From: Ctenosaura bakeri | Lineage: Eukaryota > Chordata > Lepidosauria > Squamata > Iguanidae | Length of the DNA: 64,000 nt | NCBI GenBank assembly: GCA_948474755.1 | Contig: CAOLHI010003137.1 | Coordinates: 62,001 to 126,000 of the forward strand | Direction: 5' to 3' | In this document: positions 24,801 through 36,420 of the stretch, in pieces | Layout of the letters: every line of letters begins with the position of its first letter | How positions within the stretch are numbered: the stretch's first letter is position 1 | Notes under the pieces: model-generated | Database searches by the model: none | Told to the model about the DNA's origin: nothing | Seen by the model: only the letters and a program-made list of their open reading frames with translations | Made by a program: the position numbers and the translations under genes

Positions 24801-27440
24801 CCAGAAGGGATAAAAGTGCTACCTTGGAAATAACAGTTGGTTTGTGACCAGTGTAGTAGAGCATTTCATCTTTTTCCTCGTCTTTCTTGTGGCTGGGTGC
24901 CTGCCACATAGAAGTTTCCAACATTCGAGGTAGCAAAGTGTTTGTTGCAATAGTTTCTCTGGAAGGGGGCTCAGATATGTTTCTCAAAATGGAAGACAAC
25001 AACAACTCTTTTCTTATGCAGTTACCTGCAAACCTGAGGAAGTGATAATTTAAGAATGGTTTAAAATGAATTAAGGTATTGTCATAGCTGAAGTGATGGT
25101 AGTTAGCATTAGTTACGTACCCTCATGGCCTGGCTGCCAAAGAAGCTGAGGCAATCTTAAGCCATTTAAAAGATTCTTTAAGGTGGCTTGTCATCAGATA
25201 TTATTAACCACTCTTTTGTGGAGCTTACACAGAAGGGAATTATTAATGCTCCCATTCTAAAATGTTTGTATACTGTATCTGACGCTTTTTATTAAGCCTT
25301 GCTCTCATAGCAGCACTATCTGCAATGTAACTCTTGAATTTTAATTCGGTTCATAGCAAACTCTTCAGGGGCAGTGCATAGTACTTTAAAACATAGCTTT
25401 AAGCTTTAAAAAATAACTCAAAATGCTTCTGACCTCTTACAGAACTTCTGGCTCAGATCACTAGGTTAGGAGACCATGTATACAGAAATGGTCCCCAAGC
25501 ATTTCTTTCTCTTAAAGTGTCTGTTAACTAAATGTTGTTGCTATTTGAGATGTTGATTCACCAGTCTGTGGGCAGTATAAGAGAAAACATGGTTAAAATC
25601 ACATGTGGTAAAAGTATACTATCTCATATTGAATATCAAATTGTAGGCTATTTAATTAACTTAACTTTAATTAATCGTTTCTGTAAGTTTTTCTGTAAGT
25701 TATTTTTCATTTGCAAAAACTCATGAAGCTACAAGAAGAAATAAACATGGGTCTATAGTACTGTTCCACGACATCTGCACAGTTAAATTTTGATTGATTG
25801 GCGGCGGGCAGGAGGAAGCCTTACTACCTCTCATTCAACAACTACTTTTTTGGGATTAATCCTGGTGGCTTGTGTATGTCTACAGTTATGTGACTGGCAC
25901 AGACTTCTGTTACAGAATCACAAATAATTAATAGCAAATTGAGCTGGAGAGGGTCAATTATCTTTGGTATTGAGAATTTCCATTTTTCTTTTATCTAGCT
26001 GCATTGTATACTATATAAGCCTTGTCAGTATCTGACTGGCATGGTTCCAAATTTTGATTGGCTTTACTCTGAAATGAGTTTCCGAACAAGATGCTACAAA
26101 TGTAGAGTAATTAAAAGTTGCCTTCTTTCCCTTTTTAGATTAAAAAGTATTGAGAAAGAGACAGACATGTAATATCGTGATGATCTATCTTAGTTTCTAT
26201 CTCAGCCTCTCAGATGGAAAATAGTGCAACTTCTTAATTGCATGCAGAGCTGCTAAAGTAGATTTGTCACATCTCTTTTGAATGCCCCAGGCAGAAGCTT
26301 CTCCATGAGTCAGAGTGGTATTCTTGTCAATGCAGTTTTAAAGCCAAAATGCCGAATTATCATACACCGCTTTATTTTAAAAAAAATAAATTGTGCTGTC
26401 TGGGAAGGAGAAATAACACTGCATGTTAGTAATTACATGGAGAGGATAACTGAGGCCTGTTTAAAAATTAGGGCAGTGTGTGGATGTTCCCACAGGTACC
26501 AGTAGATCACAAGGGCTCCCAAAAGCCTTGTGGTCTCTTCAGCCTGACACATTTGTGTGACAATCCATAAGCAAACATAGACGAGGGTTATAGTGTCAAT
26601 TAAAAGCCTGAAAAGCAAAAAGAGAGAGACTTCGGCCTTCCAGATATTCTGGATTTCATCTTCCACAATCTCTTTGCCTTGACCATGGCATGTGGGAAAG
26701 AGGGGACTGTAACTCAAAGATTTTGAAAGACCAAGAGGCACCCACTTTAGATCTCTAATACAGTAAAACTTTAGAAACTGAGCAGAAATGGAGAGGACAG
26801 AGAGTAATGACAGCACTCTGTTTATTCCAGGCTGTAAATAATTCCTCCATTTTAAAGACTGACATTAATTCAGAAATGGAATAATGGTGGGAAGGGGAAT
26901 TTTGAAACAACTTTAAAATACTGAGGGGAGACGTTAGAAAGAGACACCAGTCTCAAGCAGCAGTGTAAGAGGCAGTAAATCATGTACAATACCAGAAGGT
27001 CCCCTAGTGTTGCTCTCGAAAACCTCACTAGCCGCTTACTGCCTGCAGCAAATAATATAGTTGGAAATTGTTGGCCTGTGTCAGTGCCACAGCAGAGAAA
27101 CAGCTAGCTGCGCCTCAGATGCCTTGTTCTGGTGGATCTTCACACCATTGTTCTCAGAGCAAGGTATTGTACAGGGAACATCATGAAACAGGTAGTCTCC
27201 CAAGAAATCCCACCCACAATATACAGCTCTGAGGAAGGACCACACTGATATAGGCTGGATATGTGTGAAGCAACAATAGCTACTTTCTGCGGTTGGGAAT
27301 AGAACAGAACCCAACCCGTTTTCTGTCTCACTCTTGAGTCCAGAACCCTCAGAATCTCACCCATTCTTGATCCGACTTTCAGACTGAGACAGAGTGGACT
27401 GAGGCAGTGGGAAAACAAGATTGGCAACTATGAGGGAGAT

Positions 27441-27676
27441 AGAGAGCCAGTGTGGTATTGTGGTGTGAGCATTGGATTAAAACTATGCATACCAGTATTT
27501 GGATCCTCACTTAGCCATGGGTATCCACTATGTGACCTTGGGCAAGTCACACTCAAGACTCAGAGGAAGGCAAAGGCAAAACCTTCTCTGAACAAATCTT
27601 ACCAAGATAATCCTGTGATAAGGTCACCTTGGGTTGCCATAAGTCAGAAATGGCTTGAACATACAACAACAACAAC
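27441..27676 (+). mobile_element. tRNA-type SINE, full length
   Basis: Starts 'agagagccagtgtggtattg' and has 'tgtgaccttgggcaagtcac', 'aggaaggcaaaggcaaaacc', 'ctctgaacaaatcttacc' and 'gccataagtcagaaatggct', ending in (CAA)n. It is the most complete copy here. Confidence 0.92.
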
Positions 27677-28588
27677 ATGGTACAATATTTCTTACTCCAC
27701 CTCCAGTTGTGAGAATACTTGGCTGGGCATTGTGAGCTATCATACACATCTGTGTTGTTTTTCAAATGAGCTTTTACAAATACATTATTGCTTTTAGAAA
27801 TAAAAGTATTTGTACAGTATATGCATGGTGGGACCAAGGAAGCTTTGGAATGAAATCTTTACTGTAAAAAATGTTTTGACAGTCTTGAGGCTGATGAGAA
27901 GGCCATTTTGTAAGGAAACAGGAAAACACAGCAGCTGAACTGAAAAGAACAAGCTGCTTCTGCTTCTGTAAATGGATTTGACACTGAAGTAGAGACTTGA
28001 GATTATCCTTTTGAAGTGAATGCTATTACTTTAATTGTCTTGAAACCAGGAACAGCAAAGTAGGTCTGTAAACTGAAAAGCAAAATGAGCTCACTAGTAC
28101 TAGTGACTCTACTGGAAAGCTAGGACTGATTGTAGCCATAATAAGGTTCCCATTTTCTCATCTCATGCTTTAGTTCAGTGGCTGCCTTTTACCTTCCTTC
28201 TTCCTGCCCTGCCTTTTTCTAGAAAGAATGATGGAGGCATGTCACCCTACCATTAGTCAGGGTAAAGTTTTTTGGGACATGGCAGTGGGTACAAAGAACT
28301 CCCTAATTCAGTCCTACAGTCTCACCATTGGTTGTAAGCATCTAACTTAAGGGTATGCCCTGCAGAATGCGTTGGGGCCATGGTAGTGTGAGAAAAGCCA
28401 GCACTTGTACTAGCAGCCTTGAAGTTCTGAAACGGTTTGCTTAGGGTATATTCATCATGAATGCTGATAGTCCTCAGGACAGCTGTCCTGCAGTTTTCCA
28501 ACACTACTCTAGACAACTAAGGGATGATGGTGTGATTGGCACCCAAATGGACTAGTATCTTTGTAAAAGAGATGGGTTCTTTGTAGAT

Positions 28589-28716
28589 CAAGGATGGGAA
28601 TCCTGTGCACCTTCAAATGCTGTTGGACTTCAAGTCCCACCAGCCCTAACTAAGCATAGTCAATGCTGGGAGTTGTAGTTCAACAGCATTGGAAGGGTGA
28701 ATGATTCCCATCCCTG
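28589..28716. mobile_element. hAT MITE, 128 bp, exact 8-bp duplication
   Basis: The CAAGGATGGGAATC left end and CAGGGATGGGAATC inverted right end are flanked by ttgtagat at 28581-28588 and 28717-28724. Nearly the whole element is palindromic ('gctgttggacttcaag' against 'ggagttgtagttcaacagc'). Confidence 0.92.
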
Positions 28717-28758
28717 TTGTAGATGACAGCAACATGCATCTATTTTCTTTCCCTTCAG

Positions 28759-28787
28759 CTGACGCTAACACTACAGTGTACACACAG
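28759..28787 (+). CDS. Candidate 29-nt DLGAP1 microexon (unproven)
   Basis: A 29-nt segment sits between a strong acceptor (attttctttcccttcag) and a consensus donor (CACAG|gtaagt), on the DLGAP1 strand in the intron after the 12960-13200 exon. Entered in phase 1, as that exon requires, it is open and reads ADANTTVYTQ. Because 29 is not a multiple of three it leaves in phase 0. As I recall the mammalian gene, the next constitutive exon starts in phase 1, so inclusion alone would shift frame. It could be one of a pair of alternative exons, a frame-disrupting regulatory exon, or chance. A shorter 11-nt version from an internal AG is also possible. It lies 42 bp downstream of a hAT MITE. Confidence 0.3.
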
Positions 28788-28837
28788 GTAAGTAGAACTG
28801 TGGCACCCCACCTGTAGGTCACAATGACACAGACTGG

Positions 28838-29306
28838 GGTGCTTTCACACTCTAGAATTACAGCACTGTGATTCTACTTTAATTGCCATGCCAGCATCCT
28901 GTGGAACCTTGGAATTTGTAGTTCAGTGAGTCGCTATTGCTCTCTCTGGCTGAAAATCTTGATACCCTTCTCTAAATTGCTAGGGGCCTAAACACCCTAA
29001 GGGCACCAGATCTGTCTGACCTTGGAAGCTAAGCAGGGTCAGCCCTGGTTAGTAGTTGAATTGGAAACTTCCAGTGAATACAAGGTGCTGTAGGCTATAT
29101 TTCACAGGAAGGAATTGGCAAAACCACCTGAATATTCCTTGCCTAAGGAAACCCTGTGAAATGCATGGGGTTGCCATAAGTTGACAGATAACTTGAAGGT
29201 ACATACACACATACAAACTATATGGCTAATCCCAGGATTCCATCAGATAGAGTTATGGCAGTTAAAGTAGAATCATAACGCTATACGTCTGTAGTGAGAA
29301 AGGGGC
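28838..29306. mobile_element. Palindromic MITE split by a 5S SINE
   Basis: Roughly 50-bp inverted ends ('gtgattctactttaattgcc' on the left, 'ggcagttaaagtagaatcat' on the right) with ACTGG on both sides (28833-28837, 29307-29311). About 230 bp of 5S-derived SINE interrupts the middle. Related copies: 18224-18384, 50508-50690 and a half-copy inside the SPIN element. Confidence 0.75.
28985..29217 (+). mobile_element. 5S-rRNA-derived SINE
   Basis: The head matches 5S rRNA closely: 'tctgaccttggaagctaagc' then 'agggtcagccctggttagta', the 5S internal promoter region. The body then has 'ggaattggcaaaaccacctg', 'aaaccctgtgaaatgcatgg' and 'ttgccataagttgacag'. It is a SINE with a non-5S body and tail, not a 5S gene. 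Confidence 0.92.
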
Positions 29307-30189
29307 ACTGGTCATACACACAACTTTAGTACACAGCAATATCATTTATGAGACCTATATTCTTGAATTTGTAAACAATATTCTCATAGTAAAGGACAGA
29401 CTCCAGCTCATAATCCCGATTCTGAGTTGGAATTGTGTTTCCATTTCTTTGAATTTCCCTCCCTTTGAACCTCTTAAATGTGGCAGCCACTGAATGAGTT
29501 GGTCTGGATTGGCATAGAAGGATTAACTTGTGTTAACTCCTTCCCATGTTCAGTGTTCTCAATATAATCCCCTGCCTGCCACTCCCTCCCCTGGTAACTC
29601 TCATTTCACTTTTTTAAGAACCAGATGTATACTTGCCAGCCTTTCTTCCCTGGAAATGCACTAGAGTGGACTCTTTTTAATGATTCCCAGCCTCACAAAA
29701 ATACAGTATTGTTGAGCTGCAAAAAGCAAACTGTTTGACTGGCTTAACTTTTCATATGCAGCTTTGTATTGGGTAACTGACCAGATGTTTTGAATTAATA
29801 GCTTGACAAAGGGAGAATTTTTTTTCTTTTCTTTTTTCTTTTTATGTGGGCAGGTTCTATTCTCCAAAATATCTTTATTTTTCAGTTCATCATTACAGAA
29901 ATCTCCAAATGTAGTATTTTTATTATATATTCATTTCACCTTTCTGTAAGAGTGAGTAATGTTAACCCCACCCTGTATCCTCATAAAAACTCTGGGATAG
30001 GTTCACCTAAGGACTGTATCACACAAGGCAAGTAAATTGCAATTACAGCAGAATAATAGCATCTGTGGCTGGGACTTACCACATTACCTCATTCCTCTTC
30101 TGTTATTCTCTGGATATTCTCTGCAAAGCATTTCTTTTACAGAGGAGGTCATGGATAGATAGTGTGTGTGGGGGGGTGTTAAAAGAAAA

Positions 30190-32060
30190 AAGCTGAAGCA
30201 AAATATATGTTGAAAAGTTCTGCCTTCACATTGTGATCTGTCTGGATTTTGCCATCCTTATTGAACAGTGTCCTCACAGTCTCCTGGATCATTCTCTTGC
30301 CTCAAATGTATCTAAAAAAACTTTTTTGCTGCTCCTTGCTTGCCTAACCAGTCTCAGCTCATTCTGAGCTTTAAGTTTGCTTATACTGTTCCTGAAAGCT
30401 TGGACTTCACACTTGTGCTCTTCCTTGATGGTTTATCCTTCTTTCCATTCTATTCCTTCAGGACGTTTTTGACTTATGGCAAGCCTTAGGCAAAGCTATC
30501 ATTGGGTTTTCTTGGCAAGACTTGTTCAGATGGAGTTTGGCTTTGCCTTCCTCTGAGGCTGAGACAGTGGGACTTGCCCAAAGTCACCCAGTGGGTTTTC
30601 ATGGCCAAGCAGAGATTTGAACCTTGGTTTCCACAATTCTGGTCCAACTCGCAAACTGATATACCACACTGGCTCTCCATTCTGTATACATACTCCTTTT
30701 TCTTTTCACTTCCTTCTTGAGTTTGCTGTACAACCTTGGCTTTTTTCAGATGTTTCCCATTTTATTTCTTCCATGGGAATGCTTGTGATTGTGCTTTTTG
30801 CAGCGTCTTTGAGAACTCCCACCTTTGCTGGCTGTCTTTTTCCATTAGTATATGTCTAGCCGTGGGATTCCACATTAATTCCTTGAACTTGTTAAAATCA
30901 GCTTTCCTGAAAGCCAAGGTCCGCATTTGAGTATGTGCTTCTTTGCCTTGTCCCACAGTTGCAAATTCTAGCATTACATGATTGCTTCCCCCTAAAATAT
31001 GGAATACTTTGATTCCAGTGACCAGCTCCTCCATATTGGTTCAGATCAAGTCCAGGATTTCTGATCCCCATGTGCACTCCTCCACCTTTTGAAATAAAAA
31101 ATTTTCTGCAAGGCACATCAGGATTTTGTTGGCGATATGTGCTTAGTAGAGTTAGTCTCCCAGCAGATATCCAGGTAATTAAAGTCCTCCATAATTACTA
31201 ATTCTTGCATCTTTGAGATATCTTGAGATTTATTTCTGGGAAGCATCATCTACCACATCTTCTTGGTAAGAAATCTCTAGTAAACTCCTATTACAATGAT
31301 ACATTTATTTATTTCTCTATTTTTTATTACCCAAATGCTCTCAACTGGTCCACTCTGATTACTCTCATAGATTTCTGAAGAACTGAATTTGTCTTTAAGA
31401 CATAATATTGCTCCCCTTCCTTTTCTGCCACATCCATTCTTTTGAAAAGGTTGTGCTCTGCACTTGTAATATTTCAATATGGGAGTCATCTCACTAGGTC
31501 TCTGTTATGCCTATAAAGTGACATTTATCTTCCTGCACTAGGACATCAAGCTTATCTTGTTTGTTTTCCAAACTCTGTGTGTTTGCGTATATACATTTGA
31601 AGCTTTGTGTGTGCTCATTTATTAATTTACTGCCAGTTTTTTCTGTGTATCTCATCTTCTCCCCAATCTTCGCATCTAGAATTCTCTAGAATTCACATCA
31701 TTGTGTTTACAGCTTGCTTTTGGACTGATATTTGTCATTTCCAACCACCCAGGGATTTAAGTCTCTCTTGATCACACTTGCCATGCTACTATCAAAGACA
31801 TTCTTCCCAGTCTTTGTGAGGTGCAGCCAATCTGTAGCCAGTAGTCTTTTGTCTAAGAAGTGAAGACTCCTTTACTCCTTTCTTGGCATGCAGTATCCCT
31901 TGTTGCAGGTTTCCTATTTGAGTGTCGTCACTGCTGGCTATCTTCCTGAAGATGCAGGAAGTGGTTGGAGAAATTCTGAATCCCTCTGTATGGACTGTTC
32001 CTGACAGTGACTGACTGTCCTATGCTGGCAGCTAGCCAAAGCTTCCAGCTGTCTAATTAG
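30190..32060 (-). mobile_element. CR1-type LINE, partial ORF1 and ORF2, nested SINE
   Basis: Read on the minus strand, 5' to 3'. Near 31860-31741 an ORF1-like piece contains DWLHLTKTGKNVF, which resembles the D-x-x-H block of the SGNH/esterase-like domain of CR1-clade ORF1. Near 31480-31300 lies an endonuclease piece (GAILCLKDKFSSSEIYES); near 31170 the catalytic motif MEDFNYLDICW; near 31000 the later endonuclease motif GSNHVMLEF. The linker toward the reverse transcriptase follows, with RTLFNKDGKIQTDHN near 30230. The RT palm is missing, and stops and frameshifts are present. A SINE (30454-30676) interrupts it. Confidence 0.85.
30454..30676 (-). mobile_element. tRNA-type SINE inserted in the LINE
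   Basis: Reverse-oriented SINE landmarks 'gacttatggcaagccttagg', 'ctgagacagtgggacttgcc', 'ccagtgggttttcatggcc' and 'accacactggctct'. Flanks ccattctat (30445-30453) and ccattctgt (30677-30685) are a target duplication with one change, and LINE sequence resumes on both sides. Confidence 0.9.
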
Positions 32061-32599
32061 CCTGTTAACAGGAACTAGCAAGCAAAGTTTGTCTTAGTTG
32101 TTTTGCAATCTGAGTTCTCAGTAGGGTTAGAGAGACAGCATCTGAGTTTGCCGTAAGTCCAGAGAGAGGGAGCCCAGTGGCAAAATCTGTAGTCCAAGCA
32201 AAAGTGAAGGGTTCTGGGAACATGAGCAAAGAATTCTGGAATAAGCTGGGCTGCTACCACCAATAGGACTGGTTGGCTACAACAGCTTCCTCCCATTCTG
32301 GCCTCTTGTTATATAGGCCTAAAGTCTTACCCAGATGTGGGCCTAATTAATAGGTCTTTATTATATAAACACTGCCAGATTCCTGGGCCCTCCTTTTTTT
32401 CACCTACATTGGCTGCCATAAGTACTGTTTCTCTCGTGTCCCTGGAGGTGTGGCTGTTGGGAAGAGTCCTGTCTGGGTCCTGGGACAAGGGCGTGACACT
32501 ATCCTCCAGGATGTGTCCTTACTGTTATAGGGCTCTTAATTTTCCTTGGCGATTTCTTCCTGTTGGTTCTTTATAATCAATTCTCCTTGTGTTTTACCC

Positions 32600-32760
32600 A
32601 GAAAGTCCTCCTGTTCTCTGATGCACCGAAGAGACTCAACACTGTGTCATGGATCAACACTGATCCAAAATTCCAGATAATCTGTCCTAGCGGTTTCGTT
32701 TATATGTTGAACAGCGTGAGGACAAAACTGAGCCCTGGGAGACCCCACATGCCAATGGCT
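32600..32760 (-). mobile_element. L2-type LINE reverse-transcriptase fossil
   Basis: The minus-strand translation gives GVSQGSVLSS, the PQGSVLSP motif of the RT palm. After a frameshift it gives LFNI and KPLGQII, as in L2 RTs (LFNIYMKPLGEII). Short and broken. Confidence 0.7.
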
Positions 32761-33784
32761 TCATGCCTTCTGAGTTTGCACCTCTAATTCAGGCTTGAAC
32801 CACTTTAAAACAGTAGGTGCAAATCCCACCCCAGAGAGGCACTCCACAACTACCTGATTTACATGAGAGGTGAAGGACATCTTGGAAAATAGTATGATTG
32901 GTTCAACTGAACCTATTGTCAACCAATTCAAAGTTCAAGCTCTTTGTTTTCTATTATCAAGCACATGCCACTTTCTCAACTTTGTGTTTTCTAACATGCT
33001 TTTGATGTTCTGAGCATAGTTACTTTTTGAATGGAAGTACTGAGCACTGGCACAGCAACATTGCATTCAGATCCCAACTATATGTTGCTAAAAATATGTC
33101 AAAGATTCTGCTGAACATGTAGATCAGCGTTCAGGTAGGGAGAGACTATGAATGATTTGATGAACTTTTTTCTATGTGGCATAAATACAGGTTATACATA
33201 AGGTAAACTAGTGTTTTCCTGATTATTAGTATTAATATATTTTTATATTATTAGCTGTGTATAACATACAAAGGGCAAAACCATGCCATGTTTCCTGAGT
33301 TGTGTTATCTCTTCCAGTGCAATAACTAGATCCTGGAAATTGTAAAAATAGATTAGCAGGTAAAGATTTGTGATTTTTGGAAGACTACACAGTGCAGATC
33401 ATTATTTTAGAAGCAAAAAGATCATACAGATTGCAGGATATCTGAGGGGAATGACTTTGTTTACAGAGATATAATATAACTGATATATATGCTGTATATT
33501 AGGCCCTTAACAAATAAGACTCCTCCACTTGAGTCTCCATTATTGGCAAAATGGAACATTTTGCAGGGTTAGGAAAGAAGCTTCTACAGAAAGCATGCTA
33601 ATATTTCATGCTTTGTTTTTTGTATATGTTTTAGCATTTGAAGTAGAGTGACAGTATTCAGGTAGATTATTTTTAGACTGTTCATCTTTTTTAATGTTTA
33701 AAAATGTAGGCCAAAGAAAAAGCCATGTCATATATGGCTGTATTTAACTCCTTTATTATAATAAGCTTGACTGGCTGCATTTCT

Positions 33785-33965
33785 GTTTCTAGGCACAGTT
33801 CTAAGTGCTAGTTAGGACCTGTAAAGCCCTGTATGACTAGGTTCCAGGTTATCTGAAGGACCTTTTCCTCCTCTTCCTCTTCTTCTCATCCTTCTTCTTT
33901 TTCTATTTATTTATTTGTATCCTGCCTTTCTCCCAAAATTGGGACACAAGGTAGTATACTCTCCT
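33785..33965. mobile_element. Two small L2 pieces in opposite orientations
   Basis: 33785-33860 on the plus strand reads KALYD-x-VPGYLKD, an L2 ORF2 C-terminal motif. 33905-33965 is an L2 3' end in the minus orientation ('atttatttgtatcctgcctt', 'tctcccaaaattgggacac'). Confidence 0.5.
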
Positions 33966-34569
33966 GTATGACTCTGCTTGAGTTTTGAAATCTTTAGGGG
34001 AAGCACTTCTTTCATCCCACCATCATTTAATATATGTCATGGCTATATCTCCCAATATGAGCCTACATGAGTTTTTAATATCATTAAATACCAAAATCTG
34101 AATCATCCAGGCCATAGTGGTTCTGATTTCTGTGTATGGTACAGAAAGCCAGACAGTGAAGAAAGCTGAGAGAGAAATAAACTGAATTATTTGAACTGTG
34201 ATGCTGAATACCATGGACTGCTAAAAAAACAAATAAATGAGCCTTAGTTCAAGCCTGAAATTTCCTTAGAAGATGTCTAAATTGAGGCTCTTGTGCTTTG
34301 AACACATAGAGAGATTACTCACTAGAAAAGATTATAATGCTTGGCAAAGTGGAAAGCAAAGGAGAAGAGGCAAACGTATTAGAGGTGGGTTGATTCAGTC
34401 AAAGAAGCTACGGCCCTGAGTTTATAAAACCTGAGCAGGAAAGTTGATGATCAGGGCTCTTTGAGCCTTTTGACATTCATAGGGTCACATAAGTTGAAGT
34501 TGACAACAAAGAACAAGCACCACCAAGTTTTTTTAAAAAATCCTTGGGGAAGGGCTTTCTCTTAAACCC

Positions 34570-34800
34570 ACTACCACCATAGGTACATTTGATGAGAACA
34601 TAAGAGAGAGCTTTCTCAGAAGACACTCCCAGATTGTTGAATTCCTTCCCATGGGAATCAAGGTTGGTCCCCACCCTGTTCTTTTTTTGCAACCAGGCAA
34701 AGTTCTTTCTGTTTACCCTTTCTGTTTCTGCCTTTGACTGCTATCTGTCTGTTGCAGAAGGCCTTTTAATCATGGTGTGTTGTATTGTATTTTTTATAAT
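34570..34800 (+). mobile_element. L2-type LINE ORF2 C-terminus and start of its 3' end
   Basis: The plus-strand frames give ERAFSEDTPRLLNSFP and then a decayed QAKFFLF, matching the L2 C-terminal pattern ERAFS-x-AAP-x-LWNSLP ... KTFLF. An AT-rich 3' segment follows. Confidence 0.7.
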
Positions 34801-34929
34801 TATTATAAAGTAGGTCCCCCATAACTGTGTGACCAGTATTCATGGTTTCACTTACCTGAAATCTGCTCCAGAGCCATGGCTGCCACTACTGGCCAGAATC
34901 CTTGCCTTGTGCAGCCAGCCAAAAGGGGC

Positions 34930-35525
34930 ACACAGCAAGGCACAGCTGGACTGGCACAGCTCCCTCTTCATACTTCTCTTTGCCAAGGAAGCCAGAGATA
35001 CTCCTTTCTTAGTTGAGGCACATGAAGCTTGGCATGGCTCTCTGCATACTTCTCTCTACTGAGAAAGAAGATACAGATGGAGAGAGGTACATGAAGTCTT
35101 GCACTGCTCCCCGCCATGTTTCTCTCTGCAGAGGAAGAGATGGGCACTCCTTCCTTGACAGAGGGAGGCACGTGAATCCAGCACAGCTCCCCCTTCCTAT
35201 GCTTCTCTCCACTGAGGAAGTAGACAGACGCTCCTCCTTCAAAGGCATACAAAACATGGCACAGCTCCCCCACCCGCTTCTCTCTACCACAGAAGAGACA
35301 GGTGCTCTTTCCTTGGTGGAAAGAAGCATGTGAAGCCTGGCACCCCACCTCACACTTCTCTTCACCATGGAAGGAGATGGAAACTCTTTCCTTGGCAGAA
35401 AAAAGCACTTAAATCCTGGTGCAGCTCCCCCTTCCTTGGTGTTTTTCTCCACATTGGAAGAAATGGATGCTCCTTCCTCAACAGAGAAAGGGATGCAAAG
35501 CCTGGCACAGCTCCTACCTAATATG
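34930..35525. repeat. Diverged 80-bp minisatellite, about 8 units
   Basis: A core 'tggcacagctcccc...acttctct' recurs near 34953, 35032, 35101, 35181, 35259, 35340, 35421 and 35505, a spacing of 69-84 bp. Each unit then has 'gaggaagaagagacagatgctccttccttgac'-like sequence. The units are poor in stop codons, so frames of 106-147 codons stay open on both strands; this is not evidence of a gene. Confidence 0.9.
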
Positions 35526-35529
35526 CTTT

Positions 35530-35690
35530 AAAATGGTTTTTAATTCTATTGGTGATTTAATGATAGTTCAATCTTTGTATGTTCTAGTGTTTCAAACTTT
35601 TATCTGTATTTGTTCTAACTTTTGTAAGCTACCTTGCGTTCCAGGACCGGAAAAGGTGAGATATTAATATAATAACAATAATAATACTGC
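35530..35690 (+). mobile_element. L2-type LINE 3' end
   Basis: 'tgtaagctaccttgcgttcc' followed by 'ggtgagatattaatataata' and an AATAAT-rich tail, the arrangement of L2 3' ends (compare 47700-47775). Confidence 0.6.
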
Positions 35691-35814
35691 AACAGAATAT
35701 TGATAGAATGAGCATTACACTTACAGGAGATCCTTTAGAGTCTTGATACTAGGTGAGTCCCTTTCCTTGAGTAACTGCCTCCTTTAGATTAAACAACGTT
35801 AGCTCAATTCAAGA

Positions 35815-35890
35815 AGCCATAAGAACATGTGTGGGCTTGAAATAGGAAGCTTCCCAATCAATTAGTTCAGTATACTGAATATGCAAAGAT
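35815..35890 (+). repeat. Fragment of a dispersed reptile repeat
   Basis: 'aggaagcttcccaatcaattagttcagtat' resembles a common amniote interspersed repeat with 'aggaagctgccttatactga...gaccattggtcc'. The fragment near 51296-51470 is probably the same family. Class not assigned. Confidence 0.4.
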
Positions 35891-36059
35891 GGTGAGTAAG
35901 ACCTTCCCATATGAGGACATCTATTCACTCCAGTACTTGAATAAGGCTTGTGGTTGCCTTTATGTTGACTCTGCCATTATGCTCTGTAAAGATTTGCCTT
36001 AGGAAAATATTGGGATATAATTTACAACCCTTACATGGTACTGATAGCTTCTGAAAGTG

Positions 36060-36078
36060 CTTTTTTTTTTTTTTTTTG
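36060..36078. repeat. Poly(T) tract
   Basis: Nineteen-base T run. Confidence 0.95.
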
Positions 36079-36420
36079 GCATTCAGAAAAAGACCCAGGC
36101 TAGAATTGATGCTACAGTAAGGTCACACTATATTTCTTCTTTCCCAATTGATCACATAGGCTGGAGCAGACCTTTGGCCTTTAAGTCTGGAAAATATTAA
36201 GTGCTGTGAGAGCTGTGGGCCAAAGGGCTGGAATAGTAGATGGGTTTGGAGTCTGAAGTGAAACCCTTGCATTTTTCTACATTTGAAAATATGGCTGAAT
36301 ATCTCACCATGCCCTTGCCTCTACCATAGGTTTTCTTTCATTGACTGAGAAAATGGAAGGACATTGGAGGTTTCTTAGATCACAGGTTGCCTAGGTTTTT
36401 TAAAAGGAAAGAAGTTGGTA

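Larger units (their letters stand above)
13201..28758 (+). other. DLGAP1: DLGAP1 intron after the 12960-13200 exon (left part)
   Basis: Intron sequence up to the candidate microexon. Besides the elements listed separately, the stretches 13521-14025, 15251-16519, 16913-18223, 19410-20063, 21382-22368, 23121-24726, 24801-27440 and 27677-28588 hold no recognised gene. Fragments resembling a dispersed hAT-type MITE occur near 15920-16025 and 26630-26750, and a probable repeat lies at 24170-24400. Confidence 0.8.

Noticed and set aside
27441..27676. tRNA gene
   Set aside because: Pol III-type head is part of a dispersed SINE with the same body at many other positions; no cloverleaf expected.
28985..29217. 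5S rRNA gene
   Set aside because: Only the head is 5S-like; the body and tail are those of a SINE, and the copy is mutated.
34968..35452. Two overlapping 146-147-codon minus-strand frames
   Set aside because: They run over the 80-bp minisatellite in two frames at once; openness comes from repeat composition.
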